Assembly: GCF_900176885.1 (NCBI RefSeq) | Contig: NZ_LT839648.1 | Location: forward strand, 4,191,359 to 4,255,358 | Reading direction: 5' to 3' | Source: Oceanobacillus senegalensis | Lineage (GTDB): Bacteria > Bacillota > Bacilli > Bacillales > Amphibacillaceae | Length of the DNA stretch: 64,000 nucleotides | In this document: positions 44,924 through 55,117 of the stretch, piece by piece | Layout of the letters: each line of letters starts with the position of its first letter | How positions within the stretch are numbered: the stretch's first letter is position 1 | The notes under the pieces: model-generated | What the model saw: the letters and a program-made list of their open reading frames with translations, nothing else | Database searches by the model: none | Told to the model about the DNA's origin: nothing | Translations under genes and position numbers: made by a program

Positions 44924-45388
44924 ATGGATAAGTCTAAGCAATACAATGAAAACTCTGAATCATCTTTAAAATTATTCATTGTTTTGTCTCGCGCGTTAGA
45001 ATCTATTGAAAAAAAGTTAGCTGAAAGTATCAAGGGCTATGGACTGAATCTAACAGAGTTTGGAGTTCTTGAGTTGTTATTTCATAAAGGTGACCAGCCT
45101 ATACAGAAAATCGGAAAAAAAATACTGATTGCTTCGAGCAGCATCACCTATGTTGTGGACAAATTGGAAAAGAAAAAATACATCAAACGAGTGGCCTGTC
45201 CAACCGATCGGAGGGTTACTTATGCTGCTATTACCGATGAGGGTAGAGAGTTGATGGAAGAGATTTTTCCGAAACATCAAGCATTAATGACGGAAATGAT
45301 GAGTGTTTTAGATTTAGAAGAAAAGGCGACTATGATTGAGCAATTAAAGAAATTAGGGTTATCTGTAAAGAACTATACAATAGAGTAA
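44924..45388 (+). CDS. mhqR: MarR-family regulator, MhqR-like
   Basis: This 154-residue protein has a winged HTH: LTEFGVLELLFHKGDQPIQ, IASSSITYVVDKLEKKKYIKR and the wing RVACPTDRRVTYAAITDEG. It resembles MhqR/YkvE, the repressor of the B. subtilis mhq genes, and it lies among mhq-like genes. The ATG at 44924 is chosen because AAAAGGA is suitably placed; longer in-frame starts exist at 44858 and 44915. One Cys is visible in the wing (ACPTD). Confidence 0.82.
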   Translation: MDKSKQYNENSESSLKLFIVLSRALESIEKKLAESIKGYGLNLTEFGVLELLFHKGDQPIQKIGKKILIASSSITYVVDKLEKKKYIKRVACPTDRRVTYAAITDEGRELMEEIFPKHQALMTEMMSVLDLEEKATMIEQLKKLGLSVKNYTIE

Positions 45389-45445
45389 TTTTTATAAAAA
45401 GGCTATTGACAACTCATAGGAGGTAACATACAATCTGTATTAGAT

Positions 45446-45606
45446 TAATATATTATGAATTAAATATAATTGTATGTTTCCATTTTTTAAGTAGATATTT
45501 CAGTTTAGTAATATACTAATTAGCATTATTAAGTAGGAAGGTTGTTTTTATTTTTTTTGACTAATATCTTTAATTACTAATATATCAAATAATAATATAT
45601 TAATCA
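45446..45606. promoter_or_regulatory. AT-rich putative operator cluster upstream of the DoxX gene
   Basis: TTAATATATTATGAATTAA (about 45449), GTAATATACTAATTAGC (about 45509) and TAATATATTAATCA (45593) are variants of the motif before the other mhq-like genes. Confidence 0.4.
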
Positions 45607-45647
45607 GGAATAATTAAGTAATCATATGGAATGGAGGAATTATTTTT

Positions 45648-46061
45648 ATGTTATATACAAACAGAGTTGAAATTGGTAATTTTTTACTTCGTGTTGTGAT
45701 AGGACTTGTTTTCTTAGCAAATGGAGTATCTAAGTTTCAAGGTGGAATAGGTAATACAGTTGGTTGGTTTGAAAGTTTAGGAATACCAGGATTCCTTGCC
45801 TATGTAGTAGCCATAGTAGAATTAGTAGGTGGTATTGCAATCATCCTTGGGTTAGGAACCAAGATTGTATCGGTATTATTCGGATTAATTATGCTTGGCG
45901 CCATCTTTACGGTTAAACTTCCAGATGGATTTCTAAATGGATATGTGTATGATCTTGTTTTACTAATCATTTCTGTACACTTGATTATAAATGGCAGCAA
46001 GCTTTTATCTCTTAATCATTTCTTTTTTAAAGGGCAAAATGAGAGTAATTTAAGTAGCTAA
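45648..46061 (+). CDS. DoxX-family membrane protein (MhqP/CatD-like)
   Basis: A 137-residue protein with four helices. VEIGNFLLRVVIGLVFLANGVSKFQGG and the IPGFLAYVVAIVELVGGIAIILGLGTKI block are typical of DoxX. In B. subtilis the DoxX proteins CatD and MhqP are induced by catechol and quinones. Together with the MarR gene upstream and the WrbA-type gene downstream, it supports the quinone-stress role. ATG after GGAGG. Confidence 0.88.
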   Translation: MLYTNRVEIGNFLLRVVIGLVFLANGVSKFQGGIGNTVGWFESLGIPGFLAYVVAIVELVGGIAIILGLGTKIVSVLFGLIMLGAIFTVKLPDGFLNGYVYDLVLLIISVHLIINGSKLLSLNHFFFKGQNESNLSS

Positions 46062-46221
46062 ATCAAGCTTAAATAAATGAAAGAAATAATAAATGGAGAT
46101 TCAAATAAATTCCTCTAATATGGGGATAAGAAGTATGGAGTAACTTCGAGTTCCCCGTTTTAATGGAGGTGGTTTTTATAAGAGTAAGTAGAAAAACAAC
46201 CTAGAAAGGGTGCATAAAAAA

Positions 46222-46881
46222 ATGGGATTATTAGACAAATTATTTGGAAAAACAAAGGAGAATGAAACTATGTCAAACGTTAATTTAGCAGTTGTTTTTT
46301 ATAGTATGAGTGGAACAAACTACCAGTTGGCAAAATGGGCAGAAGAAGGAGCAAAAGCAGCAGGTGCTGAAGTAAAAGTATTAAAAGTAGAAGAATTAGC
46401 TCCAGAATCTGTTATTGAAGGAAACGAAGCTTGGAAAAATACAGTGGAAGCTACAAAAGACGTTCCGGTAGCAACTTCTGATGATCTGGAATGGGCAGAT
46501 GCAATCATCTTCAGTGTACCTACACGATTTGGTAATATGCCTTCCCAAATGAAACAGTTCCTTGATATACAAGGCGGACTTTGGGCAAATGGTAAAACAA
46601 TCAATAAGGTTGTAAGTGGTATGACTTCTGCACAAAACCCACACGGTGGTCAAGAAGCAACACTTCTATCATTGTATACATCCATGATGCACTGGGGTGC
46701 AATTATTGCAACACCAGGTTACACAGATCCAGTCATTTTCGGTTCGGGTGGAAATCCATATGGAACAAGTGTAACCGTAGACCAAGACGGTAAGATGGTT
46801 GAAGATGTAGAAGGTGCTGTGAAACATCAAGCAAAACGTACGGTAACGATTGCTGAATACGTTAAAAAAGGACAGCAATAA
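46222..46881 (+). CDS. WrbA-type NAD(P)H:quinone oxidoreductase (flavodoxin fold)
   Basis: This 219-residue protein has the FMN loop VVFYSMSGTNYQLAKWAEEG, the WADAIIFSVPTRFGNMPSQMKQFLD segment and the NPHGGQEATLLSLY segment of WrbA. WrbA proteins reduce quinones by two electrons and so avoid radical formation. The N-terminal MGLLDKLFGKTKE tail is extra. An alternative ATG at 46270 has a better AAGGAG site and gives the classical WrbA start, so the true start may lie there. It follows the DoxX gene in the island. Confidence 0.9.
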   Translation: MGLLDKLFGKTKENETMSNVNLAVVFYSMSGTNYQLAKWAEEGAKAAGAEVKVLKVEELAPESVIEGNEAWKNTVEATKDVPVATSDDLEWADAIIFSVPTRFGNMPSQMKQFLDIQGGLWANGKTINKVVSGMTSAQNPHGGQEATLLSLYTSMMHWGAIIATPGYTDPVIFGSGGNPYGTSVTVDQDGKMVEDVEGAVKHQAKRTVTIAEYVKKGQQ

Positions 46882-46957
46882 TTTAAATAGATGAAGTGAA
46901 CTCACATATAGGATAAAACATTTATGATATAATCGTTTTTCCTAAAAAGGTTCACGA

Positions 46958-46997
46958 AAGCCTAATGTCTCATTTACAAGAGATATTAGGCTTTTTT
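46958..46997 (+). terminator. Intrinsic terminator after the WrbA-type gene
   Basis: AAGCCTAATGTCTC pairs with GAGATATTAGGCTT, followed by TTTT. It closes the mhq-like island. Confidence 0.85.
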
Positions 46998-47171
46998 ATG
47001 TTTCTTTGCTTACATCCATGTTTTGAAATCCTATCTTGATTAGCAATTATGCTAAATGGGAGGATTGCTGAATAAGCAAAACAGGGTTTTGATACGATTA
47101 AGTGGGAAATCGGCCTAAAATTGGAACTTCTATCCGATTCAACCGTATTAAAATATAAAAGGGTGGGATTA

Positions 47172-47357
47172 TTGAATATTAAACCAGACACCATATTTTC
47201 TATTGTAGGAATAATACTGTGTTTTATCTTATTTGTCGTAGGTATGCTGTTTGCTGAACAAATTCCTTTACTTATTATAGTAGGTATCTTAGGGCTTGGT
47301 GGTATGGGTTATTTTGTGTCTCGCATTGTAACGAGGGCTATGAGAAATCAGAAATAA
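47172..47357 (+). CDS. Small membrane protein, unknown
   Basis: I do not recognise this 61-residue protein. It begins at TTG after GGGTGGG and has two hydrophobic helices (IVGIILCFILFVVGMLFAEQ and IPLLIIVGILGLGGMGYFVS) and a basic tail. A longer frame (from 47121) lacks a ribosome-binding site. No partner gene is apparent. Confidence 0.65.
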   Translation: MNIKPDTIFSIVGIILCFILFVVGMLFAEQIPLLIIVGILGLGGMGYFVSRIVTRAMRNQK

Positions 47358-47553
47358 TTACCTATAATATATTTAAATAAACCAGCAAATAAAGGATGTT
47401 TTTTTAAACAAAAGGTTGCAATACAGTAAGAAGATGATCTAAAATGGTCGCCTTTAATTCATTCCAATAATATGCTTTGGAATATTATATTAGCATGGAT
47501 GTGGAAGTTATTATACGGAGCAGGATCGATATCAAATGGAAAGGGAGGATAAC

Positions 47554-48012
47554 ATGGACGAAACAAAATGGAATATACAAGAAGTGAAGCGCTTGAAAAA
47601 GAAGCAATTAGTCCAAAACAATCTCGTATTGCTTCTGATATTCGCTCTTTTTGGTTATTTTGCCGAGAACGGAAAGTCCTCCCTTCTCATTGGCGGATTT
47701 TGTGTGCTTATGTGGATTATCGTAGTCATCACGTTGTACACCTTAAAGACGGGAAGACCTATTGGTACAAAGACAAATAGAATGGTGCACAAATTGGACA
47801 GCATTCGTTTGGGGGAGAAGCGTTGGAAGCGAAGGAAAATCATTGATACCGTTATTATCAGTGCTATCAGTGTTCTTATTACAGTTTTAGTGTTCGTTAA
47901 TGGTTTAAACTCTATAAGATTGGACTTTCCTATGGATGCTTTCCCATTTATAGGTGCTTGGGTAGGCTATAATATTGGAGAGATTATCCGAATGAAAAAT
48001 TTGTCAGGGTGA
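47554..48012 (+). CDS. Four-helix membrane protein, unknown
   Basis: I do not recognise this 152-residue protein. The ATG at 47554 follows AAAGGGAGG with good spacing. The N-terminus is polar (MDETKWNIQEVKRLKKKQLV), then two helices (VLLLIFALFGYFAEN and LIGGFCVLMWIIVVITLYTL), a basic loop (SIRLGEKRWKRRK) and two more helices (IISAISVLITVLVFVNGL and AFPFIGAWVGYNIGEII). Function unknown. Confidence 0.65.
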   Translation: MDETKWNIQEVKRLKKKQLVQNNLVLLLIFALFGYFAENGKSSLLIGGFCVLMWIIVVITLYTLKTGRPIGTKTNRMVHKLDSIRLGEKRWKRRKIIDTVIISAISVLITVLVFVNGLNSIRLDFPMDAFPFIGAWVGYNIGEIIRMKNLSG

Positions 48013-48197
48013 TTGAAATAAATAAAAGCTTTTATTCAAGGACCCGGAGCGATTGTTCAATAAGTGGCAGTCACCATTCCTTCTGTATCTCATAAATAGA
48101 GGAAAAACGAATTATGTAGGTGGGGGATGAAAGACCCCACCTGATGGAAGATTCACTTCATTCTTTTTAAAACAGCCTTACATCTGTCGCTAACTGA

Positions 48198-49433
<1,236 letters not shown>

Positions 49434-49544
49434 CTATACTCCTCTCACTAGATTCCTATCTTTATTTTGACAGCGAAAAGAGTATAATACAAATATAATT
49501 ATTATTATAATACTATAACAAAAATATTATAGGTGGGATGATGG

Positions 49545-50357
49545 ATGAATACGAATCATTTATCTGTATTTAAGAGAGTGATGGAGATAGGGAATATTAG
49601 CCGCGTTGCAAAAGAAATCCATGTCAGTCAACCGGCTATCTCGATGATGATTAAACGGCTGGAACAGGATGTAGGCGTCCACTTATATACCGTTGTCGGG
49701 AGAGACTTAATGCCAACCGAAGCTGGTCAAACGTTATTGGAGTATGCGGAATCCATTCTGTCTTTAGAAGAACAAGCCTATCGGGCAATGGAAGAATTTC
49801 AGGAAGGGAGTAAAGGAAGAATTGTTGTCGGCACCTCCCAAGTATTAGGTACCTATTTATTACCGAGCATTATCCGTTCTTTTCATGAAAACCATCCCAA
49901 TATTACGGTAGATTGGGAAATAAGAGCAGATCAGGAAATGGAAAGGTTCGTTCGATCAGGCCGTATTGATATAGGTATTACATTAGCACCTCCAGAGGAT
50001 CATTTTTCTTTACGAATAAGGAAAGTATCTGATGATAAACTTATAGGAATTCAGCCTCCATATCCTATCGATTCCCAAACGATATTTATTCCTAGTGACA
50101 TTCCTATAAATGGGGAATTAAATGACCAAACGAAGCGCATCTTTTCAACAGAGGCGGTAAAGCAATATGTCATAAAAGGTATGGGATATGGAATGGTATT
50201 AAAATCTGCGGTAGAGTTAGAGATTTCGTGTGGGAAGTTAAGGGATTGGGATGGATTAGAACCGAGATCTATCCTGTCTAATGTTATAACGCGCCCAGCG
50301 GAACGTCTTTCTAAAAGTGTATGGCTCTTTCTCCATCATTTATCGGAAGAAAGATAA
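49545..50357 (+). CDS. LysR-family transcriptional regulator
   Basis: This 270-residue protein has the N-terminal LysR HTH (VMEIGNISRVAKEIHVSQPAISMMIKRLEQDVGV) and a C-terminal co-inducer domain beginning at GRIVVGTSQVLGTYLLPSIIRSF. It is slightly short for the family (290-300). It is divergent from sufS across a 114-base AT-rich gap containing tataattattattataat-like sequences, the usual site for a LysR operator. Control of sufS is inferred from this arrangement; a sulfur-related effector such as O-acetylserine is possible but not shown. Confidence 0.88.
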   Translation: MNTNHLSVFKRVMEIGNISRVAKEIHVSQPAISMMIKRLEQDVGVHLYTVVGRDLMPTEAGQTLLEYAESILSLEEQAYRAMEEFQEGSKGRIVVGTSQVLGTYLLPSIIRSFHENHPNITVDWEIRADQEMERFVRSGRIDIGITLAPPEDHFSLRIRKVSDDKLIGIQPPYPIDSQTIFIPSDIPINGELNDQTKRIFSTEAVKQYVIKGMGYGMVLKSAVELEISCGKLRDWDGLEPRSILSNVITRPAERLSKSVWLFLHHLSEER

Positions 50358-50369
50358 TTCCATGTGGAT

Positions 50370-50655
50370 GGGTTCACTTTATCGCAGGTTAAGGAGCAGT
50401 AATCCCCCACCTCGGGAAATGGAGGAAACATTAATCTTTTTAGGTGGGGGAGGGTCTTGTGTCATACCCATGTGGTATAAACTGCCCCTAAAAGCCCGAT
50501 TCGTTCATCTAACAATCAGTGGGGATGAAAGGTCAACAAAAACGCGACGTCCTGGGACTGCGATTACTCGCCCCACCAAAAAACATTTGTCGCATTGTCG
50601 ACACTAGCACGACCTGTATCGAAAATCCCCACTGATTGAGATTCACTTTATCTTC
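50370..50655. repeat. MITE-like repeat element
   Basis: A left part (tttatcgcaggttaaggagc, 50378 on) matches the short repeat at 28034. A right part is bounded by the inverted pair ATCAGTGGGGAT / ATCCCCACTGAT (about 50516-50632) and contains aaaacgcgacgtcctggg. It ends with tgagattcactttatc, again as at 28065. No gene lies in it. Confidence 0.6.
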
Positions 50656-50741
50656 AGGATTTTCTGGATCCATCCTATATGCAATAGCAAACCAAATTCT
50701 GATAAGCTATGAAAGGAAGAGAATATGGAAGGAGGATAAAA

Positions 50742-51128
50742 ATGGACGTGGAACAAAATATCTTTATCAAGCAGCCATTGATTTGATAGAAAAAAGATAT
50801 CCTACGTATACTGTATACGGAAGATGGTCGAATGTTAACAAGTGTAGCGCCAGACGTTATCAATGCTTCTACTGAATTATGTATGGGTGCAATCCTGGAA
50901 GCACATAAACGGAATACTAAGGTTACACATACGGTTTGTGTTGTAAGGGATGATGAAAATGCGGAGTTTACCGTTTTAACCCCTTGTGGTGTATGTCAGG
51001 AAAGACTTTTTTACTGGGGAGAAAATGTCAAAGCGGCTGTAACGAATCCAAGTGGTAAACTAGAGTATAAAACATTAAAGGAAATACAACCATATCATTG
51101 GTATAAAGCCTATGAAGCATCATTTTAG
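50742..51128 (+). pseudogene. Cytidine deaminase-like, frameshifted and missing catalytic residue
   Basis: Reading across three frames: MDVEQ, then YLYQAAIDLIEKRYPT, then YTEDGRMLTSVAPDVINAS, ELCMGAILEAHKRN and TPCGVCQERLFYWGE. The PCGVC zinc motif remains. Related proteins read CxETGAI at the catalytic glutamate; here ET is missing (CMGAI), so the proton-shuttling residue is gone. A short GWGG-type segment is also missing between the second and third frames. ATG after GGAGG. The gene is not functional as read. Confidence 0.8.
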
Positions 51129-51146
51129 GCATAAAAGGAGGTTTCT

Positions 51147-51788
51147 ATGAAACGATCGTTTGTACATTCATTTTGGTTTATATTTTCTGTTATCCTTAAT
51201 GCTTTGGGGAATAGTTTTATGATTATTTCTAACCTGGGCAGTGCACCCTGGACCTCTGCGGGGGAAAATCTCGTGTACGTGTTACCTTTTTCCATCGGTG
51301 TTTGCATTATTATTTTGCATCTTTTTGCCTTGTTACTCAGCTATTTTATGAAGGTGAAAATTACGGTGGGAGTAATTATTAAAAGTATGCTTCTGGCATT
51401 CCTATTTGGCGTTTGCATTGATTTATTTTTATACATACACCAGCTCGTATATGTGCCGGAACATACGGCTATCCGTTATATATACTTATTCATCGGGCTC
51501 AATTTCATAGCCATAGCAATATGTATCTATTTCCAAGCAAGTTCTATCTATCTACCTACTGATTTTTTACTGAAGGCCTTCGGGAAACTCATGAAAAATT
51601 ATACATTGGGAACGATTGTATGGACGGCAATACCGTTATCCATAGGGGTGATCATTAGTATCTATCGCCAACAACTAATTGGAATCGGCCCGGGAACATT
51701 GTTGTTTATGTTCGGAAGTGGATTGTTGATAGATTTGTATAATCGTTGGATTGTTATTCGAAAAACTCCTGATAATTTGTATGTTTAG
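51147..51788 (+). CDS. YczE/YitT-type membrane protein
   Basis: This 213-residue protein has about five helices with the family start SFWFIFSVILNALGNSFMIISNLGSAPWTSAGENL and a DFLLKAFGKLMKNYTLG segment. It resembles the protein at 40227 in layout but with limited identity. ATG after AAAGGAGG. It follows the broken cytidine deaminase gene after 18 bases and was probably in one operon with it. Function unknown. Confidence 0.78.
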   Translation: MKRSFVHSFWFIFSVILNALGNSFMIISNLGSAPWTSAGENLVYVLPFSIGVCIIILHLFALLLSYFMKVKITVGVIIKSMLLAFLFGVCIDLFLYIHQLVYVPEHTAIRYIYLFIGLNFIAIAICIYFQASSIYLPTDFLLKAFGKLMKNYTLGTIVWTAIPLSIGVIISIYRQQLIGIGPGTLLFMFGSGLLIDLYNRWIVIRKTPDNLYV

Positions 51789-51854
51789 TTTTACTGATCT
51801 ATGAGGTGCTATTATTAGGCGAAAGTCTATTTTACAGACATGGAGAACAAATAG

Positions 51855-51889
51855 GGGACCAGCTTCGAAGCATTTCGAAGGCTGGTCCC
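51855..51889. terminator. Bidirectional terminator between convergent genes
   Basis: GGGACCAGC-TTCGAA / TTCGAAG-GCTGGTCCC is a near-perfect stem between the YczE-type gene and brnQ. T-runs are weak on both strands. Confidence 0.7.
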
Positions 51890-51898
51890 AGTTTGTGG

Positions 51899-53245
51899 TT
51901 ATGGATTTTTTTTAGAGTTTGCCGGCCAGAAAAGCCCAATCACTGTACCGACTAGAGCTGGTAACATCCAGCCGAGACCAATCTCGTAAAACGGCAAATA
52001 ATCCATATAAAATAAGGTAATCGATTCAAACAAAGCGATGGCAGTGCCTGGCACGCTATCCACTAACGCGTTGTAGCCGTCGAAGAAGCTTACACCGAAC
52101 GTAAATACGATGGCTGATGCGTAAACACTTTGCTTATGACCGAATAATGGTGAACAAAGGGTTAATAAAATCAGAACAATGGCTAACGGATACAATAACA
52201 TTAATACGGGTACTGCATATTGAATGATATTGGTTAGACCAAAGTTGGCAATGAAAAATGACAGAAGACATAGAATCAGAACGAACCATTTATAGCTTAT
52301 TTTTGGAAAAACCTGATTAAAAAATTCGCTACAAGATATAATCAGTCCGATACTGGTTTTTAAACAAGCTAGTACAATAATAATAGCCAGTAAAATATTT
52401 CCGAATGGTCCAAAATAATGCTGAGCAACTGCTGCAAAAATTAAACCACCGTTTTCAAATGCCCCGATGGCCGATATACTCGATGCCCCCATATAAGCGA
52501 TAAGTCCGAAAAGGAGCATCATTAGTCCCATGGCGAAAATGCCTGATTTCAACGTCGCTTTGGCGATTTCCTTCGAATGATGGATGCCTTGTCCCTTTAT
52601 TGCCTTGATGACAACAATCCCGAATGCGAGGGATGCAAGGGCATCCATGGTGTTATACCCCTCTTTAAACCCTGTTATAAAAGGTAAGCCGCTATAATCA
52701 CCAGTTGGCTGACCGAAGTGTCCCATTGGTTTCACGATAGCAGTGATAATGATAATAAATAAAAACAGTAAGAACGCAGGCGTTAAATATTTTCCGATAT
52801 AGTCTATAATCTTTGCCGGATTCAAAGAGAAGAAATAGACAATCACAAAAAACATCAAGCTAAAGATTCCTAAATATAAACTGCTTTGTGTGGGAGATAT
52901 AAATGGTTCAAATCCGACCACGAAAGGAACCGTTGCTGTCCGTGGAATCGCAAAAAACGGCCCGATGGTTAAGTAAAGTGCGATGGAAAAGACCAATCCA
53001 AATAGCGGATGGACTCGACCTGCTAAATCACGTAATCCACTACTCCCAGATAAACCAAATGCCAAAATCCCTATAAATGGTAGCCCAATAGCAGTTATAA
53101 GGAATCCAATTAATGCCGGCCAAAAATTCGTACCAGCGAGTTGCCCCAATTGGATTGGAAAAATTAAGTTTCCCGCACCAAAGAACATTCCAAACAGCAT
53201 CGTGCCAATGATGGCATAAGTAGAAAATGAAATTCGTTGTTGCAT
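51899..53245 (-). CDS. brnQ: Branched-chain amino acid transporter BrnQ
   Basis: This 448-residue protein has about 12 helices and the LIVCS family pattern: AIIGTMLFGMFFGAGNLIFPIQLGQLAG at the N-terminus, GPFFAIPRTATVPFVVGFEP and NTMDALASLAFGIVVIKAI in the middle. It imports leucine, isoleucine and valine with sodium or protons. ATG after AGAAGGAG. A 20-bp tandem repeat lies about 120 bases upstream of its start; no T-box or leader peptide was seen between them. Confidence 0.94.
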   Translation of the reverse strand: MQQRISFSTYAIIGTMLFGMFFGAGNLIFPIQLGQLAGTNFWPALIGFLITAIGLPFIGILAFGLSGSSGLRDLAGRVHPLFGLVFSIALYLTIGPFFAIPRTATVPFVVGFEPFISPTQSSLYLGIFSLMFFVIVYFFSLNPAKIIDYIGKYLTPAFLLFLFIIIITAIVKPMGHFGQPTGDYSGLPFITGFKEGYNTMDALASLAFGIVVIKAIKGQGIHHSKEIAKATLKSGIFAMGLMMLLFGLIAYMGASSISAIGAFENGGLIFAAVAQHYFGPFGNILLAIIIVLACLKTSIGLIISCSEFFNQVFPKISYKWFVLILCLLSFFIANFGLTNIIQYAVPVLMLLYPLAIVLILLTLCSPLFGHKQSVYASAIVFTFGVSFFDGYNALVDSVPGTAIALFESITLFYMDYLPFYEIGLGWMLPALVGTVIGLFWPANSKKNP

Positions 53246-53368
53246 AATTGTGCTCCTTCTAGTTGAATTGAAACTATTTTAACACCTATAGTAGGCGTTA
53301 TCTATAGCTATAAAATAATAGAAATAGTGGAATATTTCACTTAAATATCGGAAGGGGGAGATTGATAG

Positions 53369-53848
53369 GAAAGCTGATAAGTTAGTGTGAAAGCTGATAA
53401 GTTAGTGTGAAAGCTGATAAGTTTGTGTGAAAGCCGATAAACTAGTGTGAAAGCCGATAAATCAGAGTGAAAGCCGGTAAACCAGTGTGAAAGCCGATAA
53501 GTCAGAGTGAAAGCTGATAAGTTTGTGTGAAAGCTGATAAGTTTGTGTGAAAGCTGATAAGTTTGTGTGAAAGCTGATAAGTTTGTGTGAAAGCTGATAA
53601 GTTTGTGTGAAAGCTGATAAGTTTGTGTGAAAGCTGATAAGTTAGTGTGAAAGCTGATAAGTTAGTGTGAAAGCTGATAAGTTAGTGTGAAAGCCGATAA
53701 GTTAGTGTGAAAGCCGATAAGTTAGTGTGAAAGCCGATAAGTTAGTGTGAAAGCCGATAAGTTAGTGTGAAAGCCGATAAGTTAGTGTGAAAGCCGATAA
53801 GTCAGAGTGAAAGCTGATAAATGGGAAGGACCGCTGATAAAATGAAAG
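53369..53848. repeat. Tandem repeat, 20-bp unit, 22 full copies plus 2 degenerate
   Basis: The unit is gaaagctgataagttagtgt. Copies 8-13 carry gtttgtgt endings and are identical; 14-16 are identical; 17-21 are identical with ccgataa. Copies 4-7 are most diverged, and two degenerate copies end the array. Since 20 is not a multiple of three, a continuous protein repeat is not possible. It lies in the 740-base gap between brnQ and the DUF192 gene. Confidence 0.97.
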
Positions 53849-53881
53849 GACTGAACGACTATGAACCTATCATTACATGGA

Positions 53882-53928
53882 TAATAAAAGGACCCTACAT
53901 TCTAGACTTATCTGAAATGTATGGTCCA
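53882..53928 (-). terminator. Intrinsic terminator after the DUF192 gene
   Basis: On the minus strand GGACCATACATT pairs with AATGTAGGGTCC, then TTTTATTAT. Confidence 0.75.
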
Positions 53929-53985
53929 ATATTTTATCCAAAAATTTAACAAATCCCTTGTCTCACCCTACGAGATAAGTTACAT

Positions 53986-54372
53986 TCAATCAAACTTTAC
54001 ATAATCCCCTTCTTTAATTTGATTCTTTTCAAACCATCCTAGATTCACTTCGATGGCATATTGATAAAAACGTTCTGGATTATAGATGGGACAGTCATTC
54101 CCTTGACAAGGTTGCATATCTAGTATTTTTAGAATTTCCCCATCTGAATCAAGAAAAGCAATCGATAAAGGAATGCATGTGTTTTTCATCCAAAAGCCAC
54201 CATATATTTTTCCCGGAAACACAAATAACATCCCCTCATTTTCGGGTAATATTTCAACAAACATTAATCCTTTTTCTATTTTTCTAGGAGTATCTGAAAC
54301 ATGAACCATTAATCTAGTTTCCCTGTATCCACTAAGTATTTTTATTGTTTTCATTCTATTTCTCATGTTCAC
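53986..54372 (-). CDS. DUF192 domain protein
   Basis: This 128-residue protein has the DUF192 pattern: LMVHVSDTPRKIEKGLMFVE, MLFVFPGKIYGGFWMKNTCIPLSIAFLD and NPERFYQYAIEVNLGWFEKNQIKEGDYV. DUF192 proteins are small beta-rich proteins of unknown function, often exported, but here no clear signal peptide is seen. ATG with AAGGTGAGTG before it. Its 3' neighbour is the tandem repeat and brnQ. Confidence 0.85.
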   Translation of the reverse strand: MNMRNRMKTIKILSGYRETRLMVHVSDTPRKIEKGLMFVEILPENEGMLFVFPGKIYGGFWMKNTCIPLSIAFLDSDGEILKILDMQPCQGNDCPIYNPERFYQYAIEVNLGWFEKNQIKEGDYVKFD

Positions 54373-54543
54373 TCACCTTCAAGTACAGGAAAGAAATTTG
54401 GAGATAAAACGAAAGCAAGAAGAAATAATAACTAGCAATCTCCTTTTTCATACTTATTCAACGGGTTTCCATTTCATACTCTTTTAATTGAAAAAGGATG
54501 GGTCAAAATAATTGGAGTTTCTCCTATTTATTTTCTGTTTTGA

Positions 54544-54572
54544 TGTTAACTTTTTAATATACAAATCGTTTA
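54544..54572 (+). promoter_or_regulatory. Possible ECF-type (autoregulated) promoter
   Basis: TGTTAAC, 16 bases, CGTTTA fits the general ECF pattern AAC-N16-CGT, directly before the sigma gene. The leader would be short (about 15 bases). Autoregulation is typical for ECF sigma genes. Confidence 0.45.
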
Positions 54573-54592
54573 ATAAGTAGAAGGGAGGGGAG

Positions 54593-55117
54593 TTGTTGAA
54601 ATTAAATGCAGATCTGCAAGAAATGTTACAGGAAAAATCCGAAATCATTTTTAAGTATTTAGTGAAAATTGGGGCTGCTCCTAGTGATGCAGAAGATATC
54701 ATACAAGAAGCGTTATATAAATTTATCTTATATATGGATTCGATTGATTCTAACAAGGCATACAGTTGGCTATTCCGTGTTTCCCTTAATCGATATTATG
54801 ACTTATGTCGGAAGCAAAAAAGAAACGTTCGAGTATCCATGGAAAACGTTGAACTCGTAGATGAATCTCTTTTACCGGAAGAATTTATTCAACAAGATGA
54901 AAGGAACAAGGAGATCCAAGATTTACTTAATCAATTAACTCCTCTTCACAAGCAACTATTATTATTAAAATATGATTTGGAGTTAAGTTATCAAGAAATT
55001 GCTGAAATGTTGGATTTAAACATAGGTACGTTAAAAACGTATTTATATCGTGCTAGGGAATCGTTTAAACAAAAGTACAGAAGGGAGCAAACAAAAAATG
55101 ACGGATCACAAAGATAG
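54593..55117 (+). CDS. ECF RNA polymerase sigma factor
   Basis: This 174-residue protein has sigma region 2 (SDAEDIIQEALYKFILYMD...AYSWLFRVSLNRYYDLCRKQKR) and region 4 (LTPLHKQLLLLKYDLELSYQEIAEMLDLNIGTLKTYLYRARE), with nothing between but a short linker, so it is an ECF-type factor. TTG start after GGGAGGGG; the next TTG codon is also possible. Its stop overlaps the anti-sigma start by 20 bases, and the two are surely co-transcribed. Confidence 0.9.
   Translation: MLKLNADLQEMLQEKSEIIFKYLVKIGAAPSDAEDIIQEALYKFILYMDSIDSNKAYSWLFRVSLNRYYDLCRKQKRNVRVSMENVELVDESLLPEEFIQQDERNKEIQDLLNQLTPLHKQLLLLKYDLELSYQEIAEMLDLNIGTLKTYLYRARESFKQKYRREQTKNDGSQR

Noticed and set aside
53246-53368. T-box or leader-peptide attenuator before brnQ
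   Set aside because: No specifier loop, T-box bulge sequence or terminator pair could be found in the interval.
53369-53848. CRISPR array
   Set aside because: The 20-bp units are directly adjacent with no unique spacers, no leader and no cas genes.
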